Both the position numbers and the translations under genes were made by a program. A model generated the notes under the pieces. The model made no database searches. It was not told where the DNA came from and worked only from the letters and a program-made list of their open reading frames with translations. From Wuchereria bancrofti (taxonomy: Eukaryota; Nematoda; Chromadorea; Rhabditida; Onchocercidae): DNA of 64,000 bases. Below, piece after piece: positions 39,255-52,700 of the stretch (the stretch's first letter is position 1; every line of letters begins with the position of its first letter). The stretch spans positions 7,786,575 through 7,850,574 of the forward strand of contig SSBO01000003.1 of the NCBI GenBank assembly GCA_005281725.1, in the 5' to 3' direction.

Positions 39255-40395
39255 GCATAAGCTAAATCAATGAAAAAAAGAAACAAGCGAAGCGGTTTTT
39301 GCTCCTCATATTTAATGCGTCCTAGAAGTTTTCCTTAGATCTATCAGTTTCTACTACATCCATCTCAACTTTTTCCATATGAAAAAAGATAACAAAATGA
39401 GCGAAAAAACTGCTTCAAAACATACAAATGGAAAGATCTTTATTTTATCCTGGAAATGATGACAGGCAACATCTATCTGTACATGCAAGGATTGAATAAG
39501 AAAGTGAATAATAAGCATGACTGCCTATAAAACATGCACCAAAATAGAGGACATCTAAAACTTTAAAAGTTATTGAAAGGCAATTAAGCAGAACACGGAA
39601 AGAGTGAGTGGGAAATCGAAAAAATATTACTGGACACTCAAATTAACAAATGAAAGAAATGATAAAATCTCGGAATAGAATGGAAAATCTTTCACAGCCT
39701 ATCACTTCTTTTTTTTGGTTGGACAAAAAGAATTATACGAAGGTCAATTCAGGCAAATACACCCTCAGCAAAAGAAATTCCTTTTATTTTTTTTTTTTGC
39801 ATTCTCCTCCAATACAGACGAAATGAAAAACATATAACGGTAGCTCACTGTTACCGAATTATAATACGATTGCACATTGTAGACGATGAAAATAAGGCAC
39901 ATAAATTTTTAGGCTAAGTAAAATTTGAGAGGTCCACAATCCCATGACAAAATATTCCTAACTCTTCGTTGCATTCAGTAATCTGTTGTTCGTAAATCAG
40001 CTTTAATTGTATCACCATCACCCGAGAGTAATAACTAAAAATTAAATATTGGCATATTTCTTGAAATATTTAACCATTTTGAGTAACATGAAATACGATA
40101 GAAACAACCACTGATCACTGGATAATTAGTATGCTCCTAGCATACTTTGTTCCTTTAGACTTCTTTAAGAGAGTAGAAAAAAGCATAGAAATAATAAGGT
40201 TAACATAAACTATTATCCATATGATTATTTGATTAAAATGATTAAGACCCAAATTTTATTTAAATGACATTCTAAGTCTAAAATAATCCACACCCGTGTT
40301 TTCCTCTTATATTGACGTTCTCACCATCTAAACCAAAAAAATATTTCCGAGAAATCATCTACTACTTTAAAAAAAAACCTGTTGTAGTAGTATAT
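39255..40395. other. Spacer between M6/PLP and BLOC1S4-like genes
   Basis: AT-rich sequence containing the M6 3' UTR and the upstream region of the BLOC1S4-like gene. No open frame with coding character was found. Confidence 0.5.
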
Positions 40396-42472
40396 CTATT
40401 GGAAATTTACCTCTCTCAACTCGAGATATTTCAATCCACTGCTGATATGAGCATAATTTGCTGCGCTGCACATCATAAAATGTTCCAGTCCTTTGATTAT
40501 TATTAAACATGAAATTAAACTAACCAAATACCAAGCAAATGCACTCCATGAAAGAGCACAGAACTGCTGTACATCGCCGCCACAAAGCTTCAAAGACTAA
40601 AAAAAGAACAGAACTAAATATTACCACAAGAAATATGACCTCAAAATCAAAGACGAATTTAAGGACTTTTTTGAAAAACAAGGAAGCAACAGAAATTAGC
40701 ATTTCAGCCTAAGCGTAATTAGGATTTTTGTTCTGCATTATATTCAGCCGATCTGTTTTCTGCTATATTTTGTCTATATTAGTTGATATTAGGACAGGTT
40801 TGCTGAAGGTTTAGTTTAATAAATAACAAAATAATACTGGAATATATGTTTTTTCTTTCTAATCTAAAATATTTTCAGGTGGTTCGTTCGCAACTATTTT
40901 TCTTTAGAATATTAAGAAAGGAAAAATAAAAAAAAAAAAAGAAAAAAAAAACTTACATTTGTAGAAATTTGCTGAGTAAACGGTTGAAAGAGTGAGAAGT
41001 CAAGACAATCGGAAGAGTTGAATGATATTGATGAACACAGAAAGGTAAATATATAATACACAAAACAAAGAACAACCACAATCGCAAAACAAACAAACCA
41101 ACACATATTTAACAAATATGCAGTTATCAATGAAAATGCATTTGTCAATTTTCCTCCCATACGACCACGTTTCCCCCTGAAAATAATTATTAAAGTTATT
41201 AATTATCACTCTCTAGTAATTCAATTCTACATGTCTCCTAATGATATGTCTCCTAACGTTTACACCACTAGATATAACTACACAATAATCTCTCGAAACA
41301 AACTCAAAATGAACATTAGCGTGAGCTATTAGAATACCCCAACTAACTCCACTGGTCATCATGCAGGCTGTAAATGTCTCATCCAGTCACAAGCCATTGA
41401 TTAGCTCAAAGTATCCTCCCTCAGCCTATTTGTTGTAACAACAATACTTTAAGCACTATCATTTGAGACTGCAATAGCTCACATTCCACAGAGCAGCACG
41501 AAAATCACACTGTCATAAAAGTTGCATATTTGAAAAGATTACAAAAAAAGTGAAGTAGTGCAAGGAAAATTTTTCAATGCAAGGAAAATTTCAATATTCA
41601 ATAAATAAAGTGCAAACTGTAACATTCTGCTGGGGTTAATCCATGAAATAGGATATATTAATGAGAAAATTAGTGAGAGAAGTAAATCTATAAAGGGAGA
41701 TAAAAAAAAATGCATGAGATGTATACCTATAAAGCTCTTTTCTTGTAGAACCCGTGCTCATAGCAGCAATGACAAGTAGTATTAGAGCTGCTATTGCCAT
41801 TAACACCGCAACACATATAAATAACACTTGCATCTGCAAATAGAAAAAGAATGAAATATAAACATATTGAAATTTGCAATTAATATTTCCACAATAGCTA
41901 ACAGTGTTCACACTAAAAAACCAACAGGCTAAAAATTATTGGATTCAACAAAAAAAAAAAAGAAAAGAATGAAGAGCAAAAACTTCATTTTATAATTCTA
42001 CCTATAACCTACGACTCTTAGACTACTTTTAAACTTGACAACAAAAGATAGGCTAAAAAAAATAATGAAAATATGAAATTTAAATGCTAACATTCTTCTA
42101 AATATAAGACAATACAAAAACCTCAGAACTATAAAAGAAATATTCTTAAAATAGTTAACATAAAGGATATACTTTAACTATTTATTGAAGAGATTTGAAT
42201 TTTTTCTTTTTTCAAATTAATTAATATAAGTCATGATTTAATAATATTACTTTAGCAAGCCATGGTAAATTCTCCACGTTCAATAACCGGCGAGCCTGCT
42301 CAACGGATGCATTGAATGCCCATGTCATAACCAATGTAAAAAGGATTACACCAATACCGCACATAGATGTTGCAATAATAGAAGCATATGGTAATCGAGA
42401 AAGACATTCATCACCAACATTGTAATCTGTTTGCTTGTCGTTATGATGCCGAAATGTTGGGCGAAAGCCCAT
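40396..42472 (-). CDS. M6/proteolipid (PLP/DM20) family tetraspan protein
   Basis: Four exons chain in phase: 42251-42472 (ATG), 41727-41833, 40957-41176 and 40396-40596, predicting 249 aa. There are four hydrophobic spans: about residues 27-52, 76-101, 118-146 and 203-225. The first follows the family signature CLSRLPYASIIATSMC, equivalent to CLxRxPYASLxAT in M6/PLP. The basic cytosolic loop is STRKELYRGKRGRMGGK. The large second extracellular loop has Cys residues (SSDCLDF, KLCGGD, QQFCALSW) and an NSS sequon. The last span ends HFMMCSAANYAHIS, like the conserved M6 end. The family comprises vertebrate myelin PLP and GPM6 and fly M6, which act in membrane and cell-junction organisation (family knowledge). 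The ATG chosen is the first Met in the open frame; no further 5' coding exon was seen. Confidence 0.85.
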
Positions 42473-43181
42473 ATTATCAGTCAATTAATATAATATTTAT
42501 GGTGTATAACACACTATCGTATTTTCTGAAATTGACAAATAAATTGCTTAAAATAATGAAAAAAAAAAGACAACATCTTAAAGATAACGAAATAGTTTAA
42601 TATTAAAAGATCTCACTAGAACTTACTTTATTATTTCTTAAAAGTCAAACAACAATAATACCTAACAATAACATATAATCTCATTTGGAATATAAATATC
42701 AATGGAAAAAGTGTCTCATCTATCAATGAGGCGTATACCAATTTAACATGGCCCTTCAATGCAACGCTTTCCAGATGAATTAAATTGCAATGGATATAAC
42801 ATTTAAAATGTTTAAAATTTAAATCTGATAGCTTAAATTTTAGACAATGTAAATGAACTCTCGTAAATTATGAAAACAAATAAAAAAAACAATAAATAAT
42901 CAACAATTGAGACAAAATAGTAAATTCATATACTGTTCATGAAAAATAACTTAATAAATACCATCATTATTTAGCAATCAAAAAGTTTAAATTTAACTTC
43001 TCAGCAAACTATTCTTAAATTTTGTTAGGAATTTTGTTTTTTTTCTCTTTCTAAATAACGAAAATATAAAATAGATAAGTATGCTGAGTAAATAATTAAT
43101 TACTTAAGCTATTTATTTATTCATTTATTCATTCATTTTTCTTTTCTTTGCTATTTATGTTGAAAAAAATTAAGAATAACT

Positions 43182-43222
43182 ATTGATTGACATTTCATAG
43201 TTGTTATGAAATGTCAATCAAT
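43182..43222. repeat. Perfect hairpin, 18-bp stem and 5-base loop
   Basis: The left arm 43182-43199 and right arm 43205-43222 are exact reverse complements around the loop GTTGT. The stem carries mixed sequence (ATTGATTGACATTTCATA), not simple repeat. Pairing continues outward only patchily (about four of seven positions), so a miRNA precursor is possible but not well supported. It could be a small inverted-repeat or terminator-like element. Confidence 0.75.
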
Positions 43223-44614
43223 TGCTAATATATCTTGTGTTTTTTTTCCTTTTTTCGTTAAATTTTTAAATATGTAATTGTGCGATTTTTTTTTAAAATC
43301 TGTACATGCAAATACTATTATCAAAAAATGATACTGTAATTGAAATTTCAATTATTTTAATAAAATTTAATCCATTAGTATCAGTTATCATTTTGTAATA
43401 ATTAGATAGTTGGATTTATAATAATTATTAGATAATTAGAAAAAAGGGAACTGAAAAAAAAAAGCAAAAATAAGTTGAGAGTATTGCAGTTCCTTGGTTA
43501 TTTTGCTGATCGCTTATCATAATTGTTTGCTTTTTTTTTCATTTTAACACAAAAACATTATTAGTACTATGTTGTTTTCAGCATTTCTTTTTTTTTTTTA
43601 AGAGAGGTGAATAAAATGAGTAAATATATTTATATAATCGTTTGAAGTATTCAAATAGTGGAATTATTTTTCTTGTAAAAATATTAGTTCATATATTAAT
43701 TTGGAACAAAATTTGAAATGTATTAATAATATTCATTGATCAAAATATAGCAAAAAATATTAGATATATTCATTTCATAACTTTGATAATTTCAAATATT
43801 ACTTTACTTGCTTGATTTTATTTCAATTTTATTAACTACTTACTTAGAAAAAATAATGAATCATTATTTGTAATCAGTATTTTTCTACTAATTGTCGATT
43901 AAAAATTATTACTGGGAATGATAAATTGAAGTATTGTATGATTCATATGCATAATAAAATTCTGAAATCTTCTGGATTAAAAATGGTTTATGAAATTTAA
44001 ACTAATAAATAGGAAAAGGACTATAGTAGAAAACAACACAATAATGATATTATTGGCAAAGTAAAAAAAAATTCTTTATTTGATGAATGTAAAAGTATAT
44101 GCTTGTGCAAATTTGGTCTAATAATTTCCATTAGTTTCATTTTAATATTTTCGAAATTAAAACTAATTGATTCATTAAAGTATAAATATAATAAAGTGAA
44201 TGTGAATGAAGTGATAAAATTTTTTTTCTTTTTTGAAAAAAATGTAAAGTTTTATTTTTTCATTTCTTTTCAAGAAATTAATAGTTTAGAATACGTCCTT
44301 TCATTTTTTCTTTTCTCTTTTAACTTCATAATTTTTATTTTTTCTTTTATTAATTCAAGCATTCTTTTTTCGTCTTCTTTTTCTTCTTCGTTTACTTTGT
44401 AAAAACCATTTTAAAAAATTAAATTTTTTTTTAGTGTCAATAGCTAGATATTAAAATTCTAAGATAAGTACAAAAGCAAAAGTAAAAAACACTATATTTG
44501 TTTTTTAATTTATTATAATTTAAAACTTGCAACTATTCATAGGCATTTATCTTTTTTGTTGATTTTTTTTTTCTAAAATTTTATTTTTAAGCATTACTGG
44601 ATTATAATAGTTAG

Positions 44615-44661
44615 ATGGAATATGATGATGCGCTTCCTATTAAGAATGCGCAAAATGAAAA
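44615..44661 (+). other. Candidate first coding exon
   Basis: An ATG preceded by a TTAG acceptor-like site opens 15 codons (MEYDDALPIKNAQNE) ending at a good GTAAAT donor. Base and codon use is richer and more balanced than the surroundings. No in-phase second exon could be identified with confidence. Confidence 0.25.
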
Positions 44662-46722
44662 GTAAATGCAATATAATCAGAAATATCATTTTCCTTTTTT
44701 TTTCTCTTTCTCAAGATTTTTTTTTTATTTTTTCCACTTATTTGTGATGATTTCATTTATTCTTTTTTTGCTATTAATTTCTTTCGCACATTTTATTATG
44801 CATCTTTTGTTATTTAAGTGAGGAAGAAAAAAAAAAGGAAATATTTCATTTTCTTTCTTCATAAAACCAATAACTTATTTATATTTTTGTTAATAATATA
44901 AAATCATATTTTAAAATTGCAGCTATTATAGCTAATTTGTGCCTGAAGATATGTTTTCAAATGAAAAAAATATGAAGTTAAGGGAAAAAATTTCAACAAG
45001 AAATGAATGTACCTATTTAATACTACATTTAATATATACAGTTCTCTTATCAGTAATTTTATTTTATCAAAAAATAAAAAAAAAACCTATCATTTTTTCC
45101 ATTCCTAATAATTTGTTAAAAATGTTATTTTGCATTATATAATATCCTTTACAATAATTATTTATCAATATTTTAATTAAAATTGTATTCTATAAATTCT
45201 GAAAATTAATTTTTTGAAATTTTTATGATTATTTTAACCATAACAACTGAATAATAATTCATCCATTGATAAAAAACTAAAATTACAATGTTCAAATCCT
45301 TATTAATTGATAAATTGTTTATGGGAATGAAAGTTTATTGCTTTTAATACTATTTAAAAATATTTATTTCTTTTGTTAAATTCATTGAGAATTTTTTTCT
45401 ATAATAATTGTTTTTTAAATACTTTTTTAATTTTTAATGACAATAAAAATACTAGCATTAATTTTCTCAGTGCATTACATATCATTAATCTAGCATTCAT
45501 TATTTTTTAATGGTGATATGTAAAAGATTATCACATTATTTCATTCAAATAATGATTTAACCTATAAACCAAAATTTTATTAAACATTCATTTAATTGTA
45601 TTCTCATTGTATTTAGTAGTAAAACCATTAATTAATTATAATTGTTTAGTTGCGATTTATATGATACTTTTGTTGTGTTTTACGAAGTAACAATAATATT
45701 ACTTATAACTTCCATGAAATTACGAGAAATGAACAAAATGATAAGTATGCATAAAGCAATACTTGACAATTTGTACAAACAAATAATGTTATCAACTAGC
45801 TATCATTATGAATATTCTATTATTCTATTAATAATGAATAAGTTTTACTCAAAAAGAAAAGATAAAGAAAAAAATGACGAATGCCTTTATACTTTTACTT
45901 TATTTTACTTTAATTTCACCTTTTATCTCACTTTTTTTCATCTTACCATACCTCTCTTTTCCTCTCTCTCTCTCTTTTATAATTTTTTGTTCACTTTTTT
46001 ACTACCATAAAAATTTCCTGTATTTTTCAATTTGCTTTTTTTTACAGCTATAAGCTATATTTAATATAACAGAAGTTAATAGAACTTTTTAGTCTTTAGT
46101 AATAAATTACTGAACTTTTTTTTTCACAATTCCATATCTTTTAAATTTCATATCTTTTTATCACATTCTCATTTCAATCTATCGCAGCTATTTCATCTTT
46201 TTAATTTCTTTCTTTTTTTCTTTTCTTTCGTTTCTTTTTTTTTCATTTTCTTTATTTTTCTCCTTTCCCTTTCTGTTCCATTTATATTACATCATTGAAA
46301 TAGAAATATGAAATGATTCCATTGAGGTATTTCAGCTTACTTTTTGCTTTTTTTTTTCTTGAAGCATCCTAATGAAATGAACATATTGAAAGAATTTTGA
46401 TTGAAAAAATTCTTAGCAAAATTCCATGAATACATTTTTTTTTCCTTGGTGCTATCATTTATAAAAGAGAAATGGGAAAGATATATATATCCAAAATAAC
46501 TTTCCAATCTTATCCTTTTTCCTTCATTCTCAAATCAAAGTTATTCCTAATGATTGAAAAAGTATGGTTGAAAAATTTTAACACTCAGTAATGAATGAAT
46601 GTTATGAATTCATGCAATTAATAAATTAAGAAAAAAGGAAATTGCAATAAACTGAATGGGAATATTTCTATTTTCTGCACTGTTTCCTTTTATTTAACAT
46701 TACTATGATAGTACCATCATCG

Positions 46723-47859
46723 TTATTATTATTATCATTATTATTATTATTGTTATTATTATTATTACTATTATTATTATATTATTGTTAATTATTATTA
46801 TCATTATTATTGTTACTATAATATATAATTAAAAATATTAGCAAATAAATGTATTAAATGAAAAAATCTAACCATTACAAGGTTTTGGTTATTTCATATT
46901 ATAAAATTCGTTTTTTAAAAAAAAAGTTTTGTATTGACACATTCAAACATATCAACATGTTAAACTTATTTTTCTCAAGCGATTTTATAAAGTCCTTAAA
47001 AATAAAATAAAAGGAAAAAAAAATGAAATTTTTGCTTATTTTTTCTTTTCTTTTTTAATCAAATAAATATAAACTACAAATTGAAAAAGAAAAAATTGCT
47101 TTTAGACGTATGTATACTTTAAATAATAGATTATTTCTTAATTCATTATTCAAAATGATGTCAATAGAAGCGATTAAAAAAATTGATATGAAATTATTTA
47201 CAACATAATGAAAGAGCGGAAGAAAGGATGGAATGATAGGAAGAATGAAAATGATATGAAAGATAATACATTACAATAACAAAATTATTATTATTATCAT
47301 TATTATTATTATTGTTATTATTATTATTACTATTATTATTATATTATTGTTAATTATTATTATCATTATTATTGTTACTATAATATATAATTAAAAATAT
47401 TAGCAAATAAATGTATTAAATGAAAAAATCTAACCATTACAAGGTTTTGGTTATTTCATATTATAAAATTCGTTTTTTAAAAAAAAAGTTTTGTATTGAC
47501 ACATTCAAACATATCAACATGTTAAACTTATTTTTCTCAAGCGATTTTATAAAGTCCTTAAAAATAAAATAAAAGGAAAAAAAAATGAAATTTTTGCTTA
47601 TTTTTTCTTTTCTTTTTTAATCAAATAAATATAAACTACAAATTGAAAAAGAAAAAATTGCTTTTAGACGTATGTATACTTTAAATAATAGATTATTTCT
47701 TAATTCATTATTCAAAATGATGTCAATAGAAGCGATTAAAAAAATTGATATGAAATTATTTACAACATAATGAAAGAGCGGAAGAAAGGATGGAATGATA
47801 GGAAGAATGAAAATGATATGAAAGATAATACATTACAATAACAAAATTATTATTATTAT
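46723..47859. repeat. 562-bp tandem duplication
   Basis: Two copies, 46723-47284 and 47285-47846, plus 13 bases of a third start. As far as I can read by eye, the copies are identical, including homopolymer lengths. Each unit starts in an ATT-rich tract and contains no gene. Identity implies either a very recent duplication or an assembly artefact. Confidence 0.92.
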
Positions 47860-49424
47860 TAAATTTTTCTCTTTTCTTATCAGTTTTTTTCCTTTCCTTA
47901 TAGCTCAATTCTTTTTGCTAATCTCAATTTCTTCACATTTGAAAAAAAAAAAAATAATCTTTCTTATTCAATTCACAAATATGGCATTACTATTAACCTT
48001 TTTTTTTCTAAAAAAAATAAAAAGAAAAAGAAAATTTTTTATCATTTCATTTCATCGCACAACTTCACCGATAATTGCAATGCAATCAGTTCTTTTCTTT
48101 TTTTTTTTCTTTTAAAGCTTTTAAAATTTGAAATAATCAAATGGTACAACTAGTTAGAGCAAAGCAGTCCCTTGTTTCAATTATTTTTTATTTTATTTCT
48201 TAATTTTTTTCCAATTTTGTTTTTTTGCACATTCTATCGTTAGAAATTGAAAATAATTGGTGAAATCTCATTCGTAATTTATCTTTCTCATTTATTTATT
48301 CATTTTATTTATATATTTAATTTTAAACACATTATAAATTATGATACGTTCATTGTATTTATTTTTCCGTCATTATTCTTTGAAATCTTGTAAATAATAA
48401 TGGTGAAGAAAAAAGTAATGATTTTAACAAATATATTTAGATAAATTAATGACTTCTAATTTTTTTTATAAATTTATTATTTACAAAAATTGTACAATAT
48501 TTATAGCATTAATGAATGATGAAAAATTTTAAACTTTTTTATAAAAAATCTATGAAAAGTTTTCATTATATTTCAACTGTGAATATTTTCATTATATTTC
48601 AACTTTTCTTGTTTTTTTTTTTTTCATACATACAATTTGCAATTTCAAACTTTAAACAAAAGCAATAAATACGTAAAGAGAGATTTAAAAATAATTAAAC
48701 TGATAACTGAATGCGCAAACTTAACATATTTGCACTGTAAAAGTTTTATTTTAAGGAATGGGAAAATTTCATTATCTATCGATATAGATATTTATCAATT
48801 GATTACTTTATCAATCGCAATTATTAAATTAAATTACATTGCTTTAAAGATAATAAAATTTTTGTTTTCCTAACCTCATATTTAAAATTTCGATTATATG
48901 AGAAATTGTTTTTTTTTTCTTTTGAATATTTAAACAAATATTTATACATAAGCATGAAATTTGCTTTTTTTTTTCAACTTTGCACATACACATATGTTTA
49001 CAACATTTGATTAAAGCACATGAAGAATTATAGGAAGATTGGCTTTATTCTGGTCGAAAATTTCATGCTAACTACTACTACTACTCCTACTACTGCTACT
49101 CAAGTGTATTCAGCTTATTCTGCTTTTATCACCGCATAAAATGTAAACAGATGACAGCTGCTTCTCATCACAAATTGTATATTACATCAAACGATCAATC
49201 ATTTAGTTATCTGTGATTGATTAATTAACACTACTTGGTAATATGTCGTTATTTGCTATGATTTTTTCAATGAAATCATATAAGAAAAGTAGTTATCGAT
49301 GAGTAATCTAAATTGCAACTATTATTTTCTTAAATTATTTAACCATTATTTTATAAGTAAATGGATACGATTATAATGTTAATCAATTTCATTTGTAACA
49401 ATATTATCGTTATCTATATGAATG

Positions 49425-49770
49425 ATTGTTCATATCATTATCATCACTGGTCACATTATACCATCATATCATTACCACTCTTGTTCACATGATTATAATC
49501 ACGGTACATATCATCGTCATCCTTGTCTAAATATCATCGTAGTCGATGTCATTATCTTCTTTTGTTCACATCATTGTCATCATTTTATCACTATCCTTTG
49601 TCCATATATGATTGCTGTGTTTTGTTTTCATCATTACTGTCATTGTCCATATCATCATTATCCTTATCCATTATCTTTATCACAATTGTTCATATCATCG
49701 CTTGTTAACATTATTGTTATCATTGTTCATGTCATTATCATTCTCATCATTGCTCGTATAATATTGTTTT
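49425..49770. repeat. Imperfect CAT/ATC-rich minisatellite-like tract
   Basis: Words such as GTTCATATCATTATCAT, GTCATCATT and GTTCACATCATTGTCATC recur irregularly. Open frames over it are simple-sequence His/Ile/Ser-rich products. It is interpreted as a decayed simple-sequence array. Confidence 0.6.
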
Positions 49771-52700
49771 CCATATCTTCAAAAAAAAAAAAAATTTTGT
49801 CATCCTTATTTGTAGTAATATTTATTGTATAATATCTGCATCATACATTCTTCTGCCTTATAATTATATGATTTGTGATGCGATGAAATAAAGTAAAAGG
49901 CATTAATTTTCCTCTAGAAACATAGCCTGAAATTATATCCAACTTCTTTCATATGTTTCTTCCCCTTTTTTTTTCTTTATATTATTAAATGTATGCATTT
50001 AATCATTCCATATTTTCTTCTCCGATAAAGGATCTCATTTTTTTTTTCTCATTCCATCCCTTGGGTCCATATATTTGTATATATATATATCCTAAGACTT
50101 GGCTTATTTCTTTTAATAAGTAAAACAAATAGTCACATTTTAGTAAAATGCCCCGAACTATTTTGTAATTCTTTTTATTTCAAAATTTATTAGTGATAAT
50201 TTTAATAGATATTATTTTAAATTGTAATACAATCATTAATGATATTTTGTATTATATAGATAAATCTCTAAAATGCAATGAATAATCTGATGATAGTAAG
50301 AATTTAATATATGAATATAAATGCTTCAATAGTTGAAATGAAATGCATCTAATTACTCAAATGCTAAAAAAAATTACTAAATTATCATTTAGCAATGATA
50401 AAACCCAGTATTATATCAAGTTCAAAAATAACATTATCACCTCTTTTTTTCTCCTCACATCAACATTTACTATTTTTTATTGACTACTGAAAAATTTTGT
50501 ATTATTCATCTAATAGCTAAATTAATTCAAAAAAAAAGTGTACATAATAGTTGTGAATAGTTACTCACATTCAGATTATTATATAATTTATTGCTTTTTA
50601 ATTTGAAGTAAAAATGAAAGACTGAAATCTTGTTTTTGAAAATTAATTATCTTTTGTACACAAAAAAAAAAATAAATAAATTACATGTTTAAAATTTTTT
50701 TAAAGCCCATTTTTATTAATTATTGTTATTATTTAGTCGAAATTATTGATAAATTGAACATTTTCAAATGTTTAATCTCACAATTCTTTAATTTACATTA
50801 TTGCAGCAATATAAGTAGATATTATTACAATCAGCAATTATTTAAAATTTGAAAAGTAAAGATGTTTAAGTTAGGAGAAAATAAAAATTGAAAAAAAAAA
50901 AAGAGGAATAGACAACCGCAAAAAAATGATTCCTTTATGTCTACAAATAAATTCAAGCAATTTCAATCATAATAATATAATCCGACGAAATTAACCCTAA
51001 ATCATTATTTTTTATGTATTGATATGCATTGAAATTTATTTTTCTCAGTTTTATTTAAATATCATTTCTGCTTTTTTTTTTGCATTTTTCAATTTTTCAA
51101 TTCATTTCATAACATTCTTTACACATGCAAATAAAACTTTTTAAAAACTGGAAAATTTTAGTTGAATATATAATGAAAAATCATATAGCAGTTAATAAAT
51201 ATTAATTTGTTGAAAATTTTTGTTACGGAAAATTAGGTTTTTTTTTAGTCAGACATCTTATTAAGTCACAATTAATTTCAAATAATCGAAATCAATTGCA
51301 GTTTTATCAGAATGCATGTAATTAAAATAATCTATTTTCTGTAACAATTAAATTGTTCAATTCTATTTTTTTTTTATTCTTAACTTTGAACAAATTTATT
51401 TGAATTCATTTTAATTGGCTGAAATGATTCAAATTATCATATTTATTGTACATCAATATGTTATCTTCAACTATTTGTTATTGATTGATATTAATATAAA
51501 AAATTAATTAAATTATATTCGAAATATTCCTGTGTTTTTGCTTTTCATTCACACAAATTTTGTAATAAGAGTAAAATTATTGTCAATCTTTCCTTATTAC
51601 TAATATATTATTTCAATTTCAAATCTAAAACTATGTATCTATTCGTTTGATCCATTGTATTACACAAATATATTTTGAAATCGTTTCATTGAAATCATTT
51701 AGTCCATTTAAATAAGCAGTTTGATTGGAATGATTTGGTCCATTTAATTAAACAAATGCACGATAACAAAATGACAACTCTATTTGAAATTGTAAAATTT
51801 TCCTTGAAATTTCTTATTGCTTTTCTAAATAGTTTAAAGACAAATAAGAAGACATGAAATACAATTAGCCATATTTTGACATTCCTTTTCAGTTTTGCCA
51901 TTTCGTTTATTTCAATTTCATTTGGCATTAATTTATATAACAATCACAAATATTTCTTTTATGCTTAGAATGAACAAAAATTTTCACAATATTTTATTCA
52001 GATTTTCATCAAAAAAGACTTCAGCATTCATTTTCATTCTTTTACATTATTAGGTAAATACAAGTTAGCTTAATATTTACTTTTAGTTTAATATTTAGTT
52101 TTAATCTTTTCCACTATATAATTAAACTTAAATTCATGAATAGTTAAATACACTGCACTGAAAAAAGAAAGAATAATTTAGCACTGCTTCGGAAAATATT
52201 CAAATTGGAAAAAAAAGAAATTATTTCATTAAAAAAATGAAAAAGAAAAAAATTAGCTTTTTGTAGTTTTTTGAAAATTCAAATTCAAGCATTAAATGAC
52301 AAAAAAAGTATCAAAAAGAATTTTTTTTATATCATAAAATTTATCAGAAAAAAGAAAAAACGAACGGGAAAAAAACTATTTGTATTTTATGCTGAAATTT
52401 TATTTTATCATATAACTATAAGCTAAAACTAATTTTGATGCTGAATTTTTCAAAAGTGCATAATGAAATATTTGTTTTATTAAAGCTTACTTAACAGAAA
52501 TGATGAAAAAAATTTGATTATTAAGAAATGAAGATTACATACTTTTTTCAACAAGAACTGATTAATTAACGACTTTAAACTTTTTTTAAAAAAAGAGAGA
52601 ATGCATAAATTCAAATAGCAAAATTTTCTACCTGCCTACTTATTAAATAACTTACTTACTTAATCAAACCATCTTACATTTTCTTATTTCTCATTATCCA

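Noticed and set aside
40525..40530. GTTAGT donor inside the last M6 exon
   Set aside because: Reading through without splicing keeps the fourth span and the conserved HFMMCSAANYAH end, so no intron is needed.
45618..46010. Open frame of over 120 codons on the plus strand (CDLYDTFVVFYEV and on)
   Set aside because: The second half is a polypyrimidine product (Phe/Leu/Ser runs), there is no domain or clear donor, and its length can be explained by biased composition. It could join the 44615 exon in phase, but this is not enough to call.
49422..49832. His/Ile-rich 136-codon open frame
   Set aside because: It is a translation of the CAT/ATC simple-sequence tract, with no splice context and no protein-like residue pattern.
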